Assembly (NCBI GenBank): GCA_012518325.1
Contig: JAAYSR010000234.1
Location: 6,493-70,492, forward strand
From: Bacillota bacterium
GTDB lineage: Bacteria > Bacillota > Limnochordia > Darwinibacteriales > Darwinibacteriaceae
Reading direction: 5' to 3'
Length of the DNA stretch: 64,000 nucleotides
Both the position numbers and the translations under genes were made by a program. Each line of letters begins with the position of its first letter. Position 1 is the stretch's first letter. Under the pieces are notes generated by a model, which made no database searches, had not been told where the DNA came from, and saw only the letters and a list, made by a program, of their open reading frames with translations. Positions 1 through 7,498 of the stretch are shown piece after piece.

Positions 1-251
1 ACCCCCGGACTGACGGCCACCGCATCATAATCCTCTAAACCATTCAGGTAATCTGAACCTAAGACCAGATCGATTCCCAGGGACTGCAGCTCTTGAAATC
101 TGTCCCCCAGCTCAGAACTTGACTTGCGATCTCTCCCGCTCAGCTGCGCCCCGGCTTCCTTTAGGACTTTAATAAGTGCAATGTTGCTGATCCCGAGGCC
201 GATTACCGCAACTCGCTTTCCAGACCACTCTTCTGACAATCTCCTGTACAT
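1..251 (-). CDS. murD: UDP-N-acetylmuramoylalanine--D-glutamate ligase, N-terminal part (cut by window edge)
   Basis: Only the first 83 codons are in the window; the gene runs off the left edge. The translation starts MYRRLSEEW and has the MurD N-terminal Rossmann-like signature (VAVIGLGISN near residues 15-24, acidic/basic RDRK where UDP binds, and the VSPG turn near the cut end). MurD adds D-glutamate to UDP-MurNAc-L-Ala in the cytoplasm. The ATG shares one base with the stop codon of the upstream glutamate racemase (TAATG), so the enzyme that makes D-glutamate and the one that uses it are translationally coupled. MurC or MurE are less likely alternatives because of the short N-terminal region and the GLGxSN motif. 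Length and active site cannot be judged. Confidence 0.8.
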   Translation of the reverse strand, partial: MYRRLSEEWSGKRVAVIGLGISNIALIKVLKEAGAQLSGRDRKSSSELGDRFQELQSLGIDLVLGSDYLNGLEDYDAVAVSPG

Positions 252-1051
252 TAGACTTTCTCTCCCGACATATGATAAAAGCCCACCGCTGGCAGTTCCT
301 CCTTGAGCAACAGCTCGGCGGTGGTTTTGAACGTCTGCGGATCGCCGCTGACCCAAAACTGTGTATCGCAACTTGCAGCTTTCCCCAGCTGATCAGCCTG
401 CCAGGCTGGGAACATCTCCCCCACCTGCACTGCCAAAGCAGGGGCCGGGTCAACGATGCGCACCGCTGGACCCGCCAGCTCTGCAATGGACTCCCGCAGG
501 AAGGGATAATGGGTGCAGCCGAGCAAGAGGGTGTCTATATTCTCAGCCAGGAGAGGATCAATGTATTCTTTCAGTGCCTGCCTGGTGAGATCAGAGTTTA
601 TCTCCCCTGCTTCAACCAAGGGCACCAGTTTTGGTGCGCTTTGGACAAATACTTTCGTATCGGGCGCAGCCTCAGCAAAAGCCCTTTGATACGCCCCGCT
701 TTCTGCAGTTGCCCGGGTGGCCAGCACTCCCACGCGTCCGTCGCTTACCTCAAGCACGGCATCGACCGCCCTTTCAATAATGCCAAACACAGGGATATCC
801 ACCTTACCTGCCACCCGCGGCACCACAAGGGCGCTGGAAGTATTGCATGCCACCACAACAGCCTGACACCCTTTAGTCAGGAAAAACCCGACAATCTCCC
901 AAAAGTACCCTTCCAGCTGGGCCTGGGTTTTCTCTCCATACGGAACATGAGATGTATCACCAAAATACAGGAGCCGTGCCTTGGTAGATCGCCGAAGCTC
1001 ACGCCAGACAGACAGCCCCCCTAAACCAGAGTCGTAAATTCCAATTGCCAA
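251..1051 (-). CDS. murI: Glutamate racemase
   Basis: Interconverts L- and D-glutamate for peptidoglycan synthesis, without a cofactor. With the TTG start at 1051 the protein is 266 residues, the usual family length, and begins directly with the family motif MAIGIYDSGLGG. The two catalytic cysteines are visible: C69 in VACNTS and C179 in LLGCTHYP. The frame stays open to an upstream GTG at 1111, but that start would overlap the gerM-like gene by 29 bases and add 20 residues that the family lacks, so I chose 1051; its upstream G-rich GGGGG is a modest ribosome binding site. It is the third gene of an amidase-gerM-murI-murD run and its stop overlaps the murD start. Confidence 0.93.
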   Translation of the reverse strand: MAIGIYDSGLGGLSVWRELRRSTKARLLYFGDTSHVPYGEKTQAQLEGYFWEIVGFFLTKGCQAVVVACNTSSALVVPRVAGKVDIPVFGIIERAVDAVLEVSDGRVGVLATRATAESGAYQRAFAEAAPDTKVFVQSAPKLVPLVEAGEINSDLTRQALKEYIDPLLAENIDTLLLGCTHYPFLRESIAELAGPAVRIVDPAPALAVQVGEMFPAWQADQLGKAASCDTQFWVSGDPQTFKTTAELLLKEELPAVGFYHMSGEKV

Positions 1052-1082
1052 TACAATTCCCCCAGGAGGTGTGTTCTCACCA

Positions 1083-1619
1083 TCATATGTGAGAACTACC
1101 CAAAATCTCATAGTCCTTCTCCAGGGGCTCAGTTAGGTCTAAGTGACCTGCCAGGGTGGAAACCATTCTGTTTTCCACCAGGATCTGCACCCGCCGAACC
1201 CCCTGGGCCCCAACTAAAGTGTTGACTATGCCATATACTGTAAAGATCTCTCCTGTACTTCCCCCCGGATGATTGGTTACGAGATGGTGACTGAAATTGA
1301 GATACAGCACATCGCCGCGCTGACTGTAGCTCAGCAGCCGGACACCTTCAGGCAGAATCGGAAACAAGCCTGGCAGGCGCGGGCCCGCCAAGAGGCTCTC
1401 CAAACGCTCTTCAATCGTCCCTGCACCTTGGCGAAACTCGGGCACCAGGTAAAGGCTCCCGGGAGATGCGAAGTACACCGCATAAAAAGGCTTGCTGACA
1501 TCAACGGATACCTCTATTATCCCATTTTCCTCACTGAGTACATACAGCACAGTACGCACCGCAAACAGCAAGAGCAAGAATACAACTGCCATGGCTGCAC
1601 TGCGCTTCCATCTCATCAC
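1083..1619 (-). CDS. GerMN-domain protein (GerM-like, spore germination/sporulation)
   Basis: A 178-residue protein with an N-terminal membrane anchor or signal segment (residues about 8-28) followed by one GerMN domain: the YLVPEFRQ strand, a run like IEERLESLLAGP, then LPEGVRLLSYSQRGDVLYLNFS and the GIVNTL and VQILVEN segments typical of the fold. Bacillus GerM has two such domains and takes part in sporulation and germination; this single-domain form resembles the many GerMN lipoproteins and anchored proteins of clostridia. It lies 9 bases after the amidase and just before murI, so a cell-wall role in the envelope or forespore is likely by context. The exact function is not shown by the sequence. 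Confidence 0.8.
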   Translation of the reverse strand: MMRWKRSAAMAVVFLLLLFAVRTVLYVLSEENGIIEVSVDVSKPFYAVYFASPGSLYLVPEFRQGAGTIEERLESLLAGPRLPGLFPILPEGVRLLSYSQRGDVLYLNFSHHLVTNHPGGSTGEIFTVYGIVNTLVGAQGVRRVQILVENRMVSTLAGHLDLTEPLEKDYEILGSSHI

Positions 1620-1628
1620 CGTCGCCCC

Positions 1629-3431
1629 CTACTGTCTGAACTCCAGATAAAAGCGCCTGATCCCGTTGTAAATGCCTTGAGCAGCAACCCTTTGAAATCC
1701 CGGTGCCAACAGCAGTATCTCTTCATCGGGGTGATCCAAAAACCCAACCTCCACCATAATCGCAGGCATCCGCGTCTGATTGAACACCGCAAGATCATCC
1801 CGGCCCCAGATGCGCCTGTTCACCAGCGTAATGGCTTGCACAAGCTCTTCCTGGACCGCCCGGGCCAAAAGTTCAGATGCAGGGTCATTTGCCCTGTACA
1901 AAGTCTCGGTGCCTCTGGCAGTGCCCCTCTTGATATGGGAATTTGCATGTATGGAGACGAACATGTCTGCTTTGGCTTCGGTGGCAATGGCCGGACGCTC
2001 AAAAATCGACACATATACATCGCTGTCTCTAGTATACACAACTCTTGCCCCCGCCTGTTCCAGCAATTCACCCAAGTACATGCCAATGGCCAGGTTAACA
2101 TCCTTTTCAAAAGTACCCTGGTGTCCAATAGTACCTGGATCCGACCCTCCATGCCCAGGGTCAACCACGACTGTCAATCCTGCCAGTTCACCGTCGACGA
2201 CGGTATCTTCCGCCAAGTCAGTGTCGGCCTGGCCCTGCAAGCCGGCCAGGTAGGCGTGGGCCTCGCTGGCTGTTCCGAGAAAGAGCGGCAGTATAAACTC
2301 ACCTTCGCCGATTTGCTCCAGGAGAAGGGGAGCAACCGGCTCTGTCACCTGCAGAACAACCCTCGTCACCGCCGGAGTGTGCTGGCTGACCCGGAAGCGC
2401 TCAACCCGCCCCTGATTGACAGGTCTGTCAAAGGAGCTGATCATCAGCGTGGTCTCTTGCAGATCCAGCACCAGGCGGAGTGGGTTCTCCAGGTAGACTG
2501 CCTCAACTACAGGGGCTGCGGAAGCCTGAAAGTAAAGGCAAAACTCTGCACCGTCCTCCCGCAGCTCGATGGATGTCAGCTGAAAGTTGAACTCAATCTC
2601 CAGTCCTCCCTCCGGCCAGGGGTTCACCCGGTAACCGGTTGAGCCCTTCAAATCACAGACTATGCGCATCGTCTGCTCATCAAAACGGGAGCTGCGGATG
2701 GAAGATACTACAGGATCGCCCTTCACTTCAACCGCAGGCAGAGCGTCGCCGCCTACGCCATACAAGTCAATGACCAGGCGATCCGGCTCCGTTAACAGAT
2801 AGGCCTGATATCCAGTATATGAATTCAGATCAAGAAAAACCCTCGACCTGGGTCCGCCCATAAAAATGATGTCCTTAAGGTCTTGCTCTTCTTCAGGATG
2901 ATGGATAACAATGGGTTCAGTCTGGTCCGATTCATCTGGTTCCGGTTCTGCCGTTCTGAGGCTCAGGGGCTCCCGAATCAGGCTGGATGTGAAGGAGCGT
3001 TCCATGAGTCTGCTCTCCCTGGGAGGTTCCAGGCGCAAACCCATGATGTCCTGATCAAAGACCAGACTCAAGCCTAGCCGATTGGCAATGAAACGGATCG
3101 GTACCACAATCTCCCCATCCATCAGCTGGGGGGCAACTTCCAGTTTGTAGGATTTGCCCTCCACTTGTGCACTTTCATTCTCCAGCTGCATAAGAATAGT
3201 CTGATCCGAAAACACCAACTCAATGTCCGGTTCAGCTATGTTAACCTCGGCTCCTAGGTGATCGGCAAAGACGCTCACAGGAATCATGAAGTTGCCGTTA
3301 ATCATAACCAGGGAATGTTTCAGCTCTACCTCATCAGGCCCTACAAAAAGTCTCAGGGCGGCGTTCGATTGACTTGGGCAAATCATGGTAATTAGGAAAA
3401 TAAAAAAAAGTATAAGGGCAACCCGCTTCAT
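1629..3431 (-). CDS. N-acetylmuramoyl-L-alanine amidase with stalk and AMIN domains
   Basis: A 600-residue secreted wall hydrolase that cuts the bond between MurNAc and L-alanine. Order of parts: signal peptide (1-24, ending SNA), a copper-amine-oxidase N-terminal-like stalk domain (about 30-130), a charged linker, two AMIN-like beta domains (about 190-395), and a C-terminal Amidase_3 domain (about 430-595). The zinc and catalytic residues are in place: H of DPGHGGSDPG, E of FEKDVNL, H of SIHANSH and E of MVEVGFLD. The frame is open to 3596, but the ATG at 3431 has GGAGGT six bases upstream and is followed at once by the signal peptide, so I chose it. It is transcribed away from the gene at 3492 across only 60 bases and leads the gerM-murI-murD run. 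Confidence 0.92.
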   Translation of the reverse strand: MKRVALILFFIFLITMICPSQSNAALRLFVGPDEVELKHSLVMINGNFMIPVSVFADHLGAEVNIAEPDIELVFSDQTILMQLENESAQVEGKSYKLEVAPQLMDGEIVVPIRFIANRLGLSLVFDQDIMGLRLEPPRESRLMERSFTSSLIREPLSLRTAEPEPDESDQTEPIVIHHPEEEQDLKDIIFMGGPRSRVFLDLNSYTGYQAYLLTEPDRLVIDLYGVGGDALPAVEVKGDPVVSSIRSSRFDEQTMRIVCDLKGSTGYRVNPWPEGGLEIEFNFQLTSIELREDGAEFCLYFQASAAPVVEAVYLENPLRLVLDLQETTLMISSFDRPVNQGRVERFRVSQHTPAVTRVVLQVTEPVAPLLLEQIGEGEFILPLFLGTASEAHAYLAGLQGQADTDLAEDTVVDGELAGLTVVVDPGHGGSDPGTIGHQGTFEKDVNLAIGMYLGELLEQAGARVVYTRDSDVYVSIFERPAIATEAKADMFVSIHANSHIKRGTARGTETLYRANDPASELLARAVQEELVQAITLVNRRIWGRDDLAVFNQTRMPAIMVEVGFLDHPDEEILLLAPGFQRVAAQGIYNGIRRFYLEFRQ

Positions 3432-3491
3432 AATCTTACCTCCGGCTGTAATTACTACCATCATTTCTCCCTCGAAAGGAGGAATCCTCTT

Positions 3492-4307
3492 ATGTTTTCG
3501 CAGTTTTGGATTCGCCTGGGAAGGTTTGCCTTGCTTCTGCTTGCGGCCTATGTGCTTACGGCCTACGTTGCTGTAGTCACTATTATACTTCGACAAGAGC
3601 TCGACATTCTCGACGCCGGCAGAGCAATCTCTGCATTCAGTTCAGCAGAAGGCTCGAGCACTGTGGAAGGACAGATCCGCAACGTCTTCGGCGACCCCGT
3701 CCCCTTCGGGGTCATTATCATAGGTGATCATTTGGTCCAGGCAGACAGCCTTGGCTTTTTTCGCGTCACACACCTCAAACCGGGCCGCCACACTCTGGAG
3801 GTATTTGCCGGAGACTACGCGCGGTACGCACGGGAAATCCAGGTAGAAGAAGGAATCAACCAGCCCACCATAAAATATGAAACCGGGCTCTGGCCCCAAG
3901 TCTTTCTGGCAGACTTCCATGTGTATTATAAGGAGTACAATGAAATTTTCGGGTTGATTGGGTTCGCCAACGGAACTGACAGGCCGGTCTTTATTCACAA
4001 GGCTTCTCTCTTGAATTCCCAAGGCGGAGTAATAGCAGATATACTCCATGATCTAGGCGGCTTCACTTATTTCGCAGATCTCTCCAATCGCCTGGAAATA
4101 GTGGATGCGCCCCAAAAAGCACTGAAATGGGGTCCCCGCATGGTGCAGGGCGGCGAGTTCATCCCGGTCAAGGGGCACTTCCCGCCTGGACTCTACAGCC
4201 TCGAAGTTCATTATGCCTTCCAGGAAGGGCACAGCCTCGGCCAGTACCAGGTCTTGACCGTAACGGACCATCTGGACCTGGACAGCGACTGGCCCCACAT
4301 CCCTTAG
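3492..4307 (+). CDS. Membrane-anchored protein with a carboxypeptidase-regulatory-like domain, function unknown
   Basis: A 271-residue protein I cannot assign to a named family. It has an N-terminal hydrophobic segment (about residues 8-32), then a beta domain at about 54-105 that reads like a CarboxypepD_reg or PEGA-type fold ([38 protein letters not shown]). The C-terminal half ([22 protein letters not shown] through [14 protein letters not shown]) looks like another all-beta extracytoplasmic region. The start has AAAGGAGG nine bases upstream. It is divergent from the amidase and precedes smpB by 62 bases. Location outside the membrane is an inference from the anchor. Function is open; a wall- or surface-associated role would fit the neighbour. 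Confidence 0.72.
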   Translation: MFSQFWIRLGRFALLLLAAYVLTAYVAVVTIILRQELDILDAGRAISAFSSAEGSSTVEGQIRNVFGDPVPFGVIIIGDHLVQADSLGFFRVTHLKPGRHTLEVFAGDYARYAREIQVEEGINQPTIKYETGLWPQVFLADFHVYYKEYNEIFGLIGFANGTDRPVFIHKASLLNSQGGVIADILHDLGGFTYFADLSNRLEIVDAPQKALKWGPRMVQGGEFIPVKGHFPPGLYSLEVHYAFQEGHSLGQYQVLTVTDHLDLDSDWPHIP

Positions 4308-4341
4308 TCACAAGGCACATCTTCCTTACGAGGGCCAACTC

Positions 4342-4350
4342 TGTTATAAT
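4342..4350 (+). promoter_or_regulatory. Extended -10 promoter element for smpB
   Basis: TGTTATAAT is a perfect extended -10 (TG-n-TATAAT). No good -35 hexamer lies 17 bases upstream (TTCCTT at 4322 is weak), as expected for extended -10 promoters. The predicted transcript start near 4357 falls right before the AAGGAG at 4358, giving a very short leader. Confidence 0.5.
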
Positions 4351-4369
4351 ACATCCAAAGGAGTTGATT

Positions 4370-4828
4370 GTGGTGTCTCAGATCAAAGTTATTGCCGAAA
4401 ATCGCAGAGCCCGCCATGACTATTTTATTGAAGATACTTATGAGGCAGGCATCGCACTGCAGGGTACTGAGGTAAAATCACTCCGTTTAGGGAAAGTCAA
4501 CCTCCGGGACAGTTTTGCCCGAGTTGAAAATGGAGAAGTGTTTCTCTACGGCATGCACATCAGCCCGTATGAACAAGGCAACCGCTTCAACCATGACCCC
4601 ACTCGGCCCCGGAAACTGCTTCTGCACAAGCGGGAGATTCGCCGACTGATAGGCAAGACTCGGGAAGAAGGCTATACCCTGGTCCCAACCCGCCTTTACT
4701 TCCTGAGAGGTAGATGCAAGGTTGAGCTGGCGCTGGCAAAAGGGAAAAAGCTCTACGATAAGCGTGAGACCTCCGCAAAGAGAGACGCACAGCGAAGGGC
4801 ACAGCAGGCCCTTGGCCGGGATCGCTAG
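4370..4828 (+). CDS. smpB: SsrA-binding protein SmpB
   Basis: Binds tmRNA and brings it to stalled ribosomes for trans-translation. The 152-residue protein is of normal length and carries the expected features: [11 protein letters not shown] at the start, GTEVKSLR in the OB-fold core, and the basic C-terminal tail rich in K and R (KKLYDKRE onward) that enters the decoding centre. I chose the GTG at 4370, six bases after AAGGAG (4358-4363); the next codon at 4373 is also GTG and is a close alternative. The open frame begins far upstream at 4127, but that part overlaps the preceding gene and lacks family similarity. The tmRNA gene follows 51 bases later, a common linkage. Confidence 0.95.
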   Translation: MVSQIKVIAENRRARHDYFIEDTYEAGIALQGTEVKSLRLGKVNLRDSFARVENGEVFLYGMHISPYEQGNRFNHDPTRPRKLLLHKREIRRLIGKTREEGYTLVPTRLYFLRGRCKVELALAKGKKLYDKRETSAKRDAQRRAQQALGRDR

Positions 4829-4839
4829 GGGGATCTGCC

Positions 4840-4868
4840 TTGACAGCTGAGCAGGTTTTTGATATTCT
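4840..4868 (+). promoter_or_regulatory. Sigma-A-type promoter of the tmRNA gene
   Basis: A consensus -35 TTGACA (4840-4845), a 17-base spacer, and -10 TATTCT (4863-4868) preceded by TGA, so an extended -10 as well. The -10 ends 11 bases before the mature tmRNA 5' end at 4880, leaving a short 5' leader that RNase P would remove. Confidence 0.75.
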
Positions 4869-4879
4869 GTAGATACCTT

Positions 4880-5228
4880 GGGGGTGAATTAGTTTCGACG
4901 TGGGTAGGGAGAGCACCAGAAGCGAGCCGAGGACCCCAATGCCTCGTTAAAAGTGGGAAAGCAATAACTGCAAACAACAATTACGCCTTAGCTGCTTAGT
5001 TCAGCTAACGTCCCTTGTTTCTTTGTCTGTAGGAAATAAGAGTGACGTCAAATTACAGACTACCCTTTGAGCAGCGCCCGGAGCTGAAAGGGGAAATTTA
5101 CGGGCTGGTTTGTCCTTTAGCTGGCCACAAAGTAGAAGGATGAACGAGAACTAGATTTGTGGCTGCGCTCGGAGATGCTGGTGTAATTTCACTTGCGGAC
5201 AGCGGTGCAACTCCGCTCACCTCCACCA
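4880..5228 (+). ncRNA. ssrA: Transfer-messenger RNA (tmRNA, SsrA)
   Basis: Rescues stalled ribosomes by acting first as alanyl-tRNA and then as mRNA. The 5' end GGGGGTG (4880-4886) pairs with CACCTCC (5218-5224), forming the acceptor stem with one G-U pair, followed by discriminator A and an encoded CCA (5226-5228). The tag reading frame is 4970-4999: GCA start, then codons for ANNNYALAA and a TAG stop, so the tag with the tRNA-borne alanine is AANNNYALAA. The tail ALAA is the usual protease signal, but the encoded tag is nine residues instead of the ten in E. coli. The T arm is AGCGG-loop-CCGCT with loop TGCAACT, which has G where the second T of TTC is usual. The total length of 349 nt is typical. 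It follows smpB and has its own promoter and terminator. Confidence 0.95.
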
Positions 5229-5254
5229 AAACATAATTTGAAAATGAAGTGAAC

Positions 5255-5294
5255 AATGCTGCGCTCAGAAAAAACTTGAGTGCAGCGTTTTTTT
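5255..5294 (+). terminator. Rho-independent terminator after ssrA
   Basis: GCTGCGCTCA (5258-5267) pairs with TGAGTGCAGC (5277-5286) around an A-rich loop, extended outward through a G-U pair, and is followed by seven T (5288-5294). Confidence 0.85.
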
Positions 5295-5331
5295 ATATTG
5301 GCCGCACAATCAGGAAAGGAGGAGCGGGTCC

Positions 5332-5811
5332 GTGGTAGAACTGCGGGAAATATCGACGGAGAATTTTGAGGAGTGCATCAGCCTAAGTCTAACTGAGGAA
5401 CAGAGAAAATTCATGGCTCCTAATGCCTACAGCCTGGCAGAAGCCTACGCTCTGCAGAATGAGGGCAAGTATGCGCCCCTGCCCTATGCCATCTACAGCG
5501 GCGAGACTATGGTAGGCTTTATCATGGCAGTATACCAGCCGAAAGATGCAGACGACCCAGAAGACGAGACGGTTTTTTACCTGTCCCGCATGATGATTGA
5601 TCGAAGATACCAGGGTAAGGGCCACGGCAAGAAGGCATTGAGCAAAATGATTCAGATACTGAAATCATTCTGCTCCAGCGCAGATGCGGTTGTCCTATCC
5701 TGCAGCAGGGAAAATGCAGCAGCATATAAACTCTACAGATCTTTCGGATTCAAAGACACAGGCGAATACGATGATGCGGGAGATGTCTACTGCAGACTGG
5801 ATCTGAAATAG
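5332..5811 (+). CDS. GNAT-family N-acetyltransferase
   Basis: A 159-residue single-domain acetyltransferase. The acetyl-CoA-binding motif A is clear: YLSRMMIDRRYQGKGHGKKA at about residues 83-102 (R/Q-x-x-G-x-G/A), followed by the C-terminal motif ENAAAYKLYRSFGFKDTGE typical of GNATs. Its overall form, with EISTENFEECISL at the start and a final YCRLDL strand, resembles spermidine/polyamine-type acetyltransferases such as BltD or PaiA, but the substrate is not decided by sequence. The GTG start has AAAGGAGGAG about 10 bases upstream. It stands alone between the ssrA terminator and a bidirectional terminator shared with secG. Confidence 0.85.
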   Translation: MVELREISTENFEECISLSLTEEQRKFMAPNAYSLAEAYALQNEGKYAPLPYAIYSGETMVGFIMAVYQPKDADDPEDETVFYLSRMMIDRRYQGKGHGKKALSKMIQILKSFCSSADAVVLSCSRENAAAYKLYRSFGFKDTGEYDDAGDVYCRLDLK

Positions 5812-5823
5812 GGCATAACAAAA

Positions 5824-5850
5824 AACCTTTGCTTGTGCGGCAAAGGTTTA
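5824..5850. terminator. Bidirectional terminator between the GNAT gene and secG
   Basis: A perfect 10-bp stem AAACCTTTGC (5824-5833) / GCAAAGGTTT (5841-5850) with a 7-base loop. On the minus strand it is followed by six T, a strong secG terminator; on the plus strand by ATTTAATTT, weaker. Confidence 0.85.
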
Positions 5851-5869
5851 TTTAATTTCAGAAGCAAGA

Positions 5870-6091
5870 CTAAAACCATACTGATAATACGACAGAAAGG
5901 ATCATGAAACCAACGGCGAGATAGGTAGTGGCCGTTGCAAGGATTTCTTCCTTCCCTTTTCTCTGATTAAAGAACATACGGCTTCCTCCGCCGATCGAGC
6001 CCAAACCCTCACCCTTACTCTCCTGCAGGGTCACCGCAACAATTAAAGCGATACAGATCAGAAACTGAACAATCATCAAAAAGGTTCCCAT
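5870..6091 (-). CDS. secG: Preprotein translocase subunit SecG
   Basis: A 73-residue inner-membrane component of the SecYEG channel. Two hydrophobic segments (about residues 4-22 and 52-72) flank the conserved cytoplasmic loop with LQESKGEGLGSIGG, which is diagnostic of SecG. The ATG has GGGAGGTG upstream, and an extended -10 promoter lies at 6136-6164. It ends in a strong bidirectional terminator and is transcribed on its own after the beta-glucosidase gene. Confidence 0.93.
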   Translation of the reverse strand: MGTFLMIVQFLICIALIVAVTLQESKGEGLGSIGGGSRMFFNQRKGKEEILATATTYLAVGFMILSVVLSVWF

Positions 6092-6135
6092 AGCTTAATG
6101 ACACCTCCCTGCCCCATTGATAACACTACTTGGTT

Positions 6136-6164
6136 ATTCTATCACAGTGTCATGAACCAGGCAA
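6136..6164 (-). promoter_or_regulatory. Sigma-A-type promoter for secG
   Basis: On the minus strand: -35 TTGCCT (6164-6159), 17-base spacer, -10 TAGAAT (6141-6136) preceded by TGA (extended -10). It lies about 45 bases before the secG start and separates secG from the sugar operon. Confidence 0.65.
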
Positions 6165-6196
6165 GAGAAAAGGGCTGTGAGGCGGTGCGCACCAGA

Positions 6197-7498
6197 TTAC
6201 TTCTGCAAAAAAGACCTGTACCACCGGGCGCTGTCCTTGAGAATCCTTTCCTGGGTCTCAAAATTGACATAGACGATCCCAAAGCGCCGCTCGTAGCCAT
6301 AGGCCCATTCGAAGTTGTCCAGCAGGGACCAGACATAGTATCCTTTGAGGGGCACGCCAGCTTCAATGGCTCTGGCTGACTGGGCTATATGCTGCTCTAG
6401 ATATGCCTGGCGCTTAGTATCCTTGATCCTTCCGTTCTCCAGCTCATCTTCATAGGCAGCTCCATTTTCGGTGATATAAAGTGGAATTGGGCCGTAGTCG
6501 CTGTGCACCCGAACCAGCAGATCATACAGTGCTTCAGGGCAGACCTCCCAGCCCATGGCAGTTACCTCGAACTCGGGGTTCTCCGTTTGAGGCTGTCCCT
6601 GCTCATCTGCGGATACAATCGCCCTCGAATAGAAGTTGATGCCCAGGAAGTCATTGGGCATGGAGATCAGTTCAAGGTCCCCCTCCTTAACGGCGGGGCT
6701 GACACAGGACAGAGCCTCATCCATATCTTCAGGATAAGCCCCTTTAAAGATCGGATCCAGGTACCATCTGTTTTGAAACCCGTCGGCCTTTCTGGCAGCT
6801 GCCACGTCTGCAGGCCTGGAAGATGCCGGATACTGAGGAGTTAGATTCAGGGTGATACCTATGTCCGCGGGCAGATTCATCTGGCGGTAACCCTGCAGTG
6901 CCAGGCCGTGGCCCAAAAGTAAATGGTGGGCCGCAATGTAGTGGGAAGGAATATCTGCTTTGCCCGGCGCATGTTCTCCAATGCCGTAACCCAGAAATGC
7001 GGAGCACCAAGGTTCATTCAGGGTAATCCAGGAGGCAGCGACATCGCCGAGCTGCTCAAAAACAACCATAGCATAATCGCGGAAATACTTAGCCGTATCC
7101 CGATTCAGCCAGCCTCCCCGATCTTCCAGGGCCTGAGGCAAATCCCAGTGATAGAGGGTAACTGCAGGCGCTATCTCGTTTCTGAGCAATTCATCCGTCA
7201 GGCGCCTGTAGAAGTCGATGCCTTTTTGATTCACTGTGATTCCGTCAGGCATGACCCGGGGCCATGCCACAGAAAAACGGTAGCTGTCCACCCCAAGTTC
7301 CCGGATCAGAGCTACGTCTTCTTTGTATAGGTGGTAATGATTGCAGGCCACATCGCCGGTGTGGCCATGCAGCACTTTGCCCGGCGTCTTGCTGAAACGG
7401 TCCCAGATTGATTCTCCCCGCCCGTCCTCATCAAAGGCCCCTTCGATTTGATACGAAGCAGTAGCTGCGCCCCAGATAAAGTCATCTGGAAAAATCAT
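6197..7498 (-). CDS. Glycoside hydrolase family 1 beta-glucosidase
   Basis: A 433-residue cytoplasmic retaining glycosidase, the usual GH1 length. It begins with the family N-terminal signature FIWGAATASYQIEGA and has the acid/base glutamate E162 in TLNEPW, the nucleophile E344 in YITENGAAY, and the aglycone-side signature SLLDNFEWAYGYERRFG near residues 391-407. There is no signal peptide, so it acts on imported sugar. It is the second gene of a pair: its ATG overlaps the LacI-type regulator's TGA by 4 bases (ATGA). Next to a family-5 ABC transporter, the likely substrates are cellobiose or other short beta-glucosides; beta-galactosides or 6-phospho-glycosides cannot be excluded from sequence, though no PTS gene is nearby. 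Confidence 0.92.
   Translation of the reverse strand: MIFPDDFIWGAATASYQIEGAFDEDGRGESIWDRFSKTPGKVLHGHTGDVACNHYHLYKEDVALIRELGVDSYRFSVAWPRVMPDGITVNQKGIDFYRRLTDELLRNEIAPAVTLYHWDLPQALEDRGGWLNRDTAKYFRDYAMVVFEQLGDVAASWITLNEPWCSAFLGYGIGEHAPGKADIPSHYIAAHHLLLGHGLALQGYRQMNLPADIGITLNLTPQYPASSRPADVAAARKADGFQNRWYLDPIFKGAYPEDMDEALSCVSPAVKEGDLELISMPNDFLGINFYSRAIVSADEQGQPQTENPEFEVTAMGWEVCPEALYDLLVRVHSDYGPIPLYITENGAAYEDELENGRIKDTKRQAYLEQHIAQSARAIEAGVPLKGYYVWSLLDNFEWAYGYERRFGIVYVNFETQERILKDSARWYRSFLQK

Noticed and set aside
1052..1111. Longer glutamate racemase starting at 1111
   Set aside because: Adds 20 residues absent from the family and overlaps gerM; the TTG at 1051 gives the standard N-terminus and length.
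1269..2642. Long plus-strand open frame (457 codons) opposite the amidase and gerM genes
   Set aside because: It lies antisense to well-supported genes, has no recognisable domain, no ribosome binding site and a shadow-type composition rich in Gln, His and Cys.
3432..3596. Longer amidase starting at 3596
   Set aside because: Would put 55 charged residues before the signal peptide and overlap the divergent gene; the ATG at 3431 has a strong ribosome binding site.
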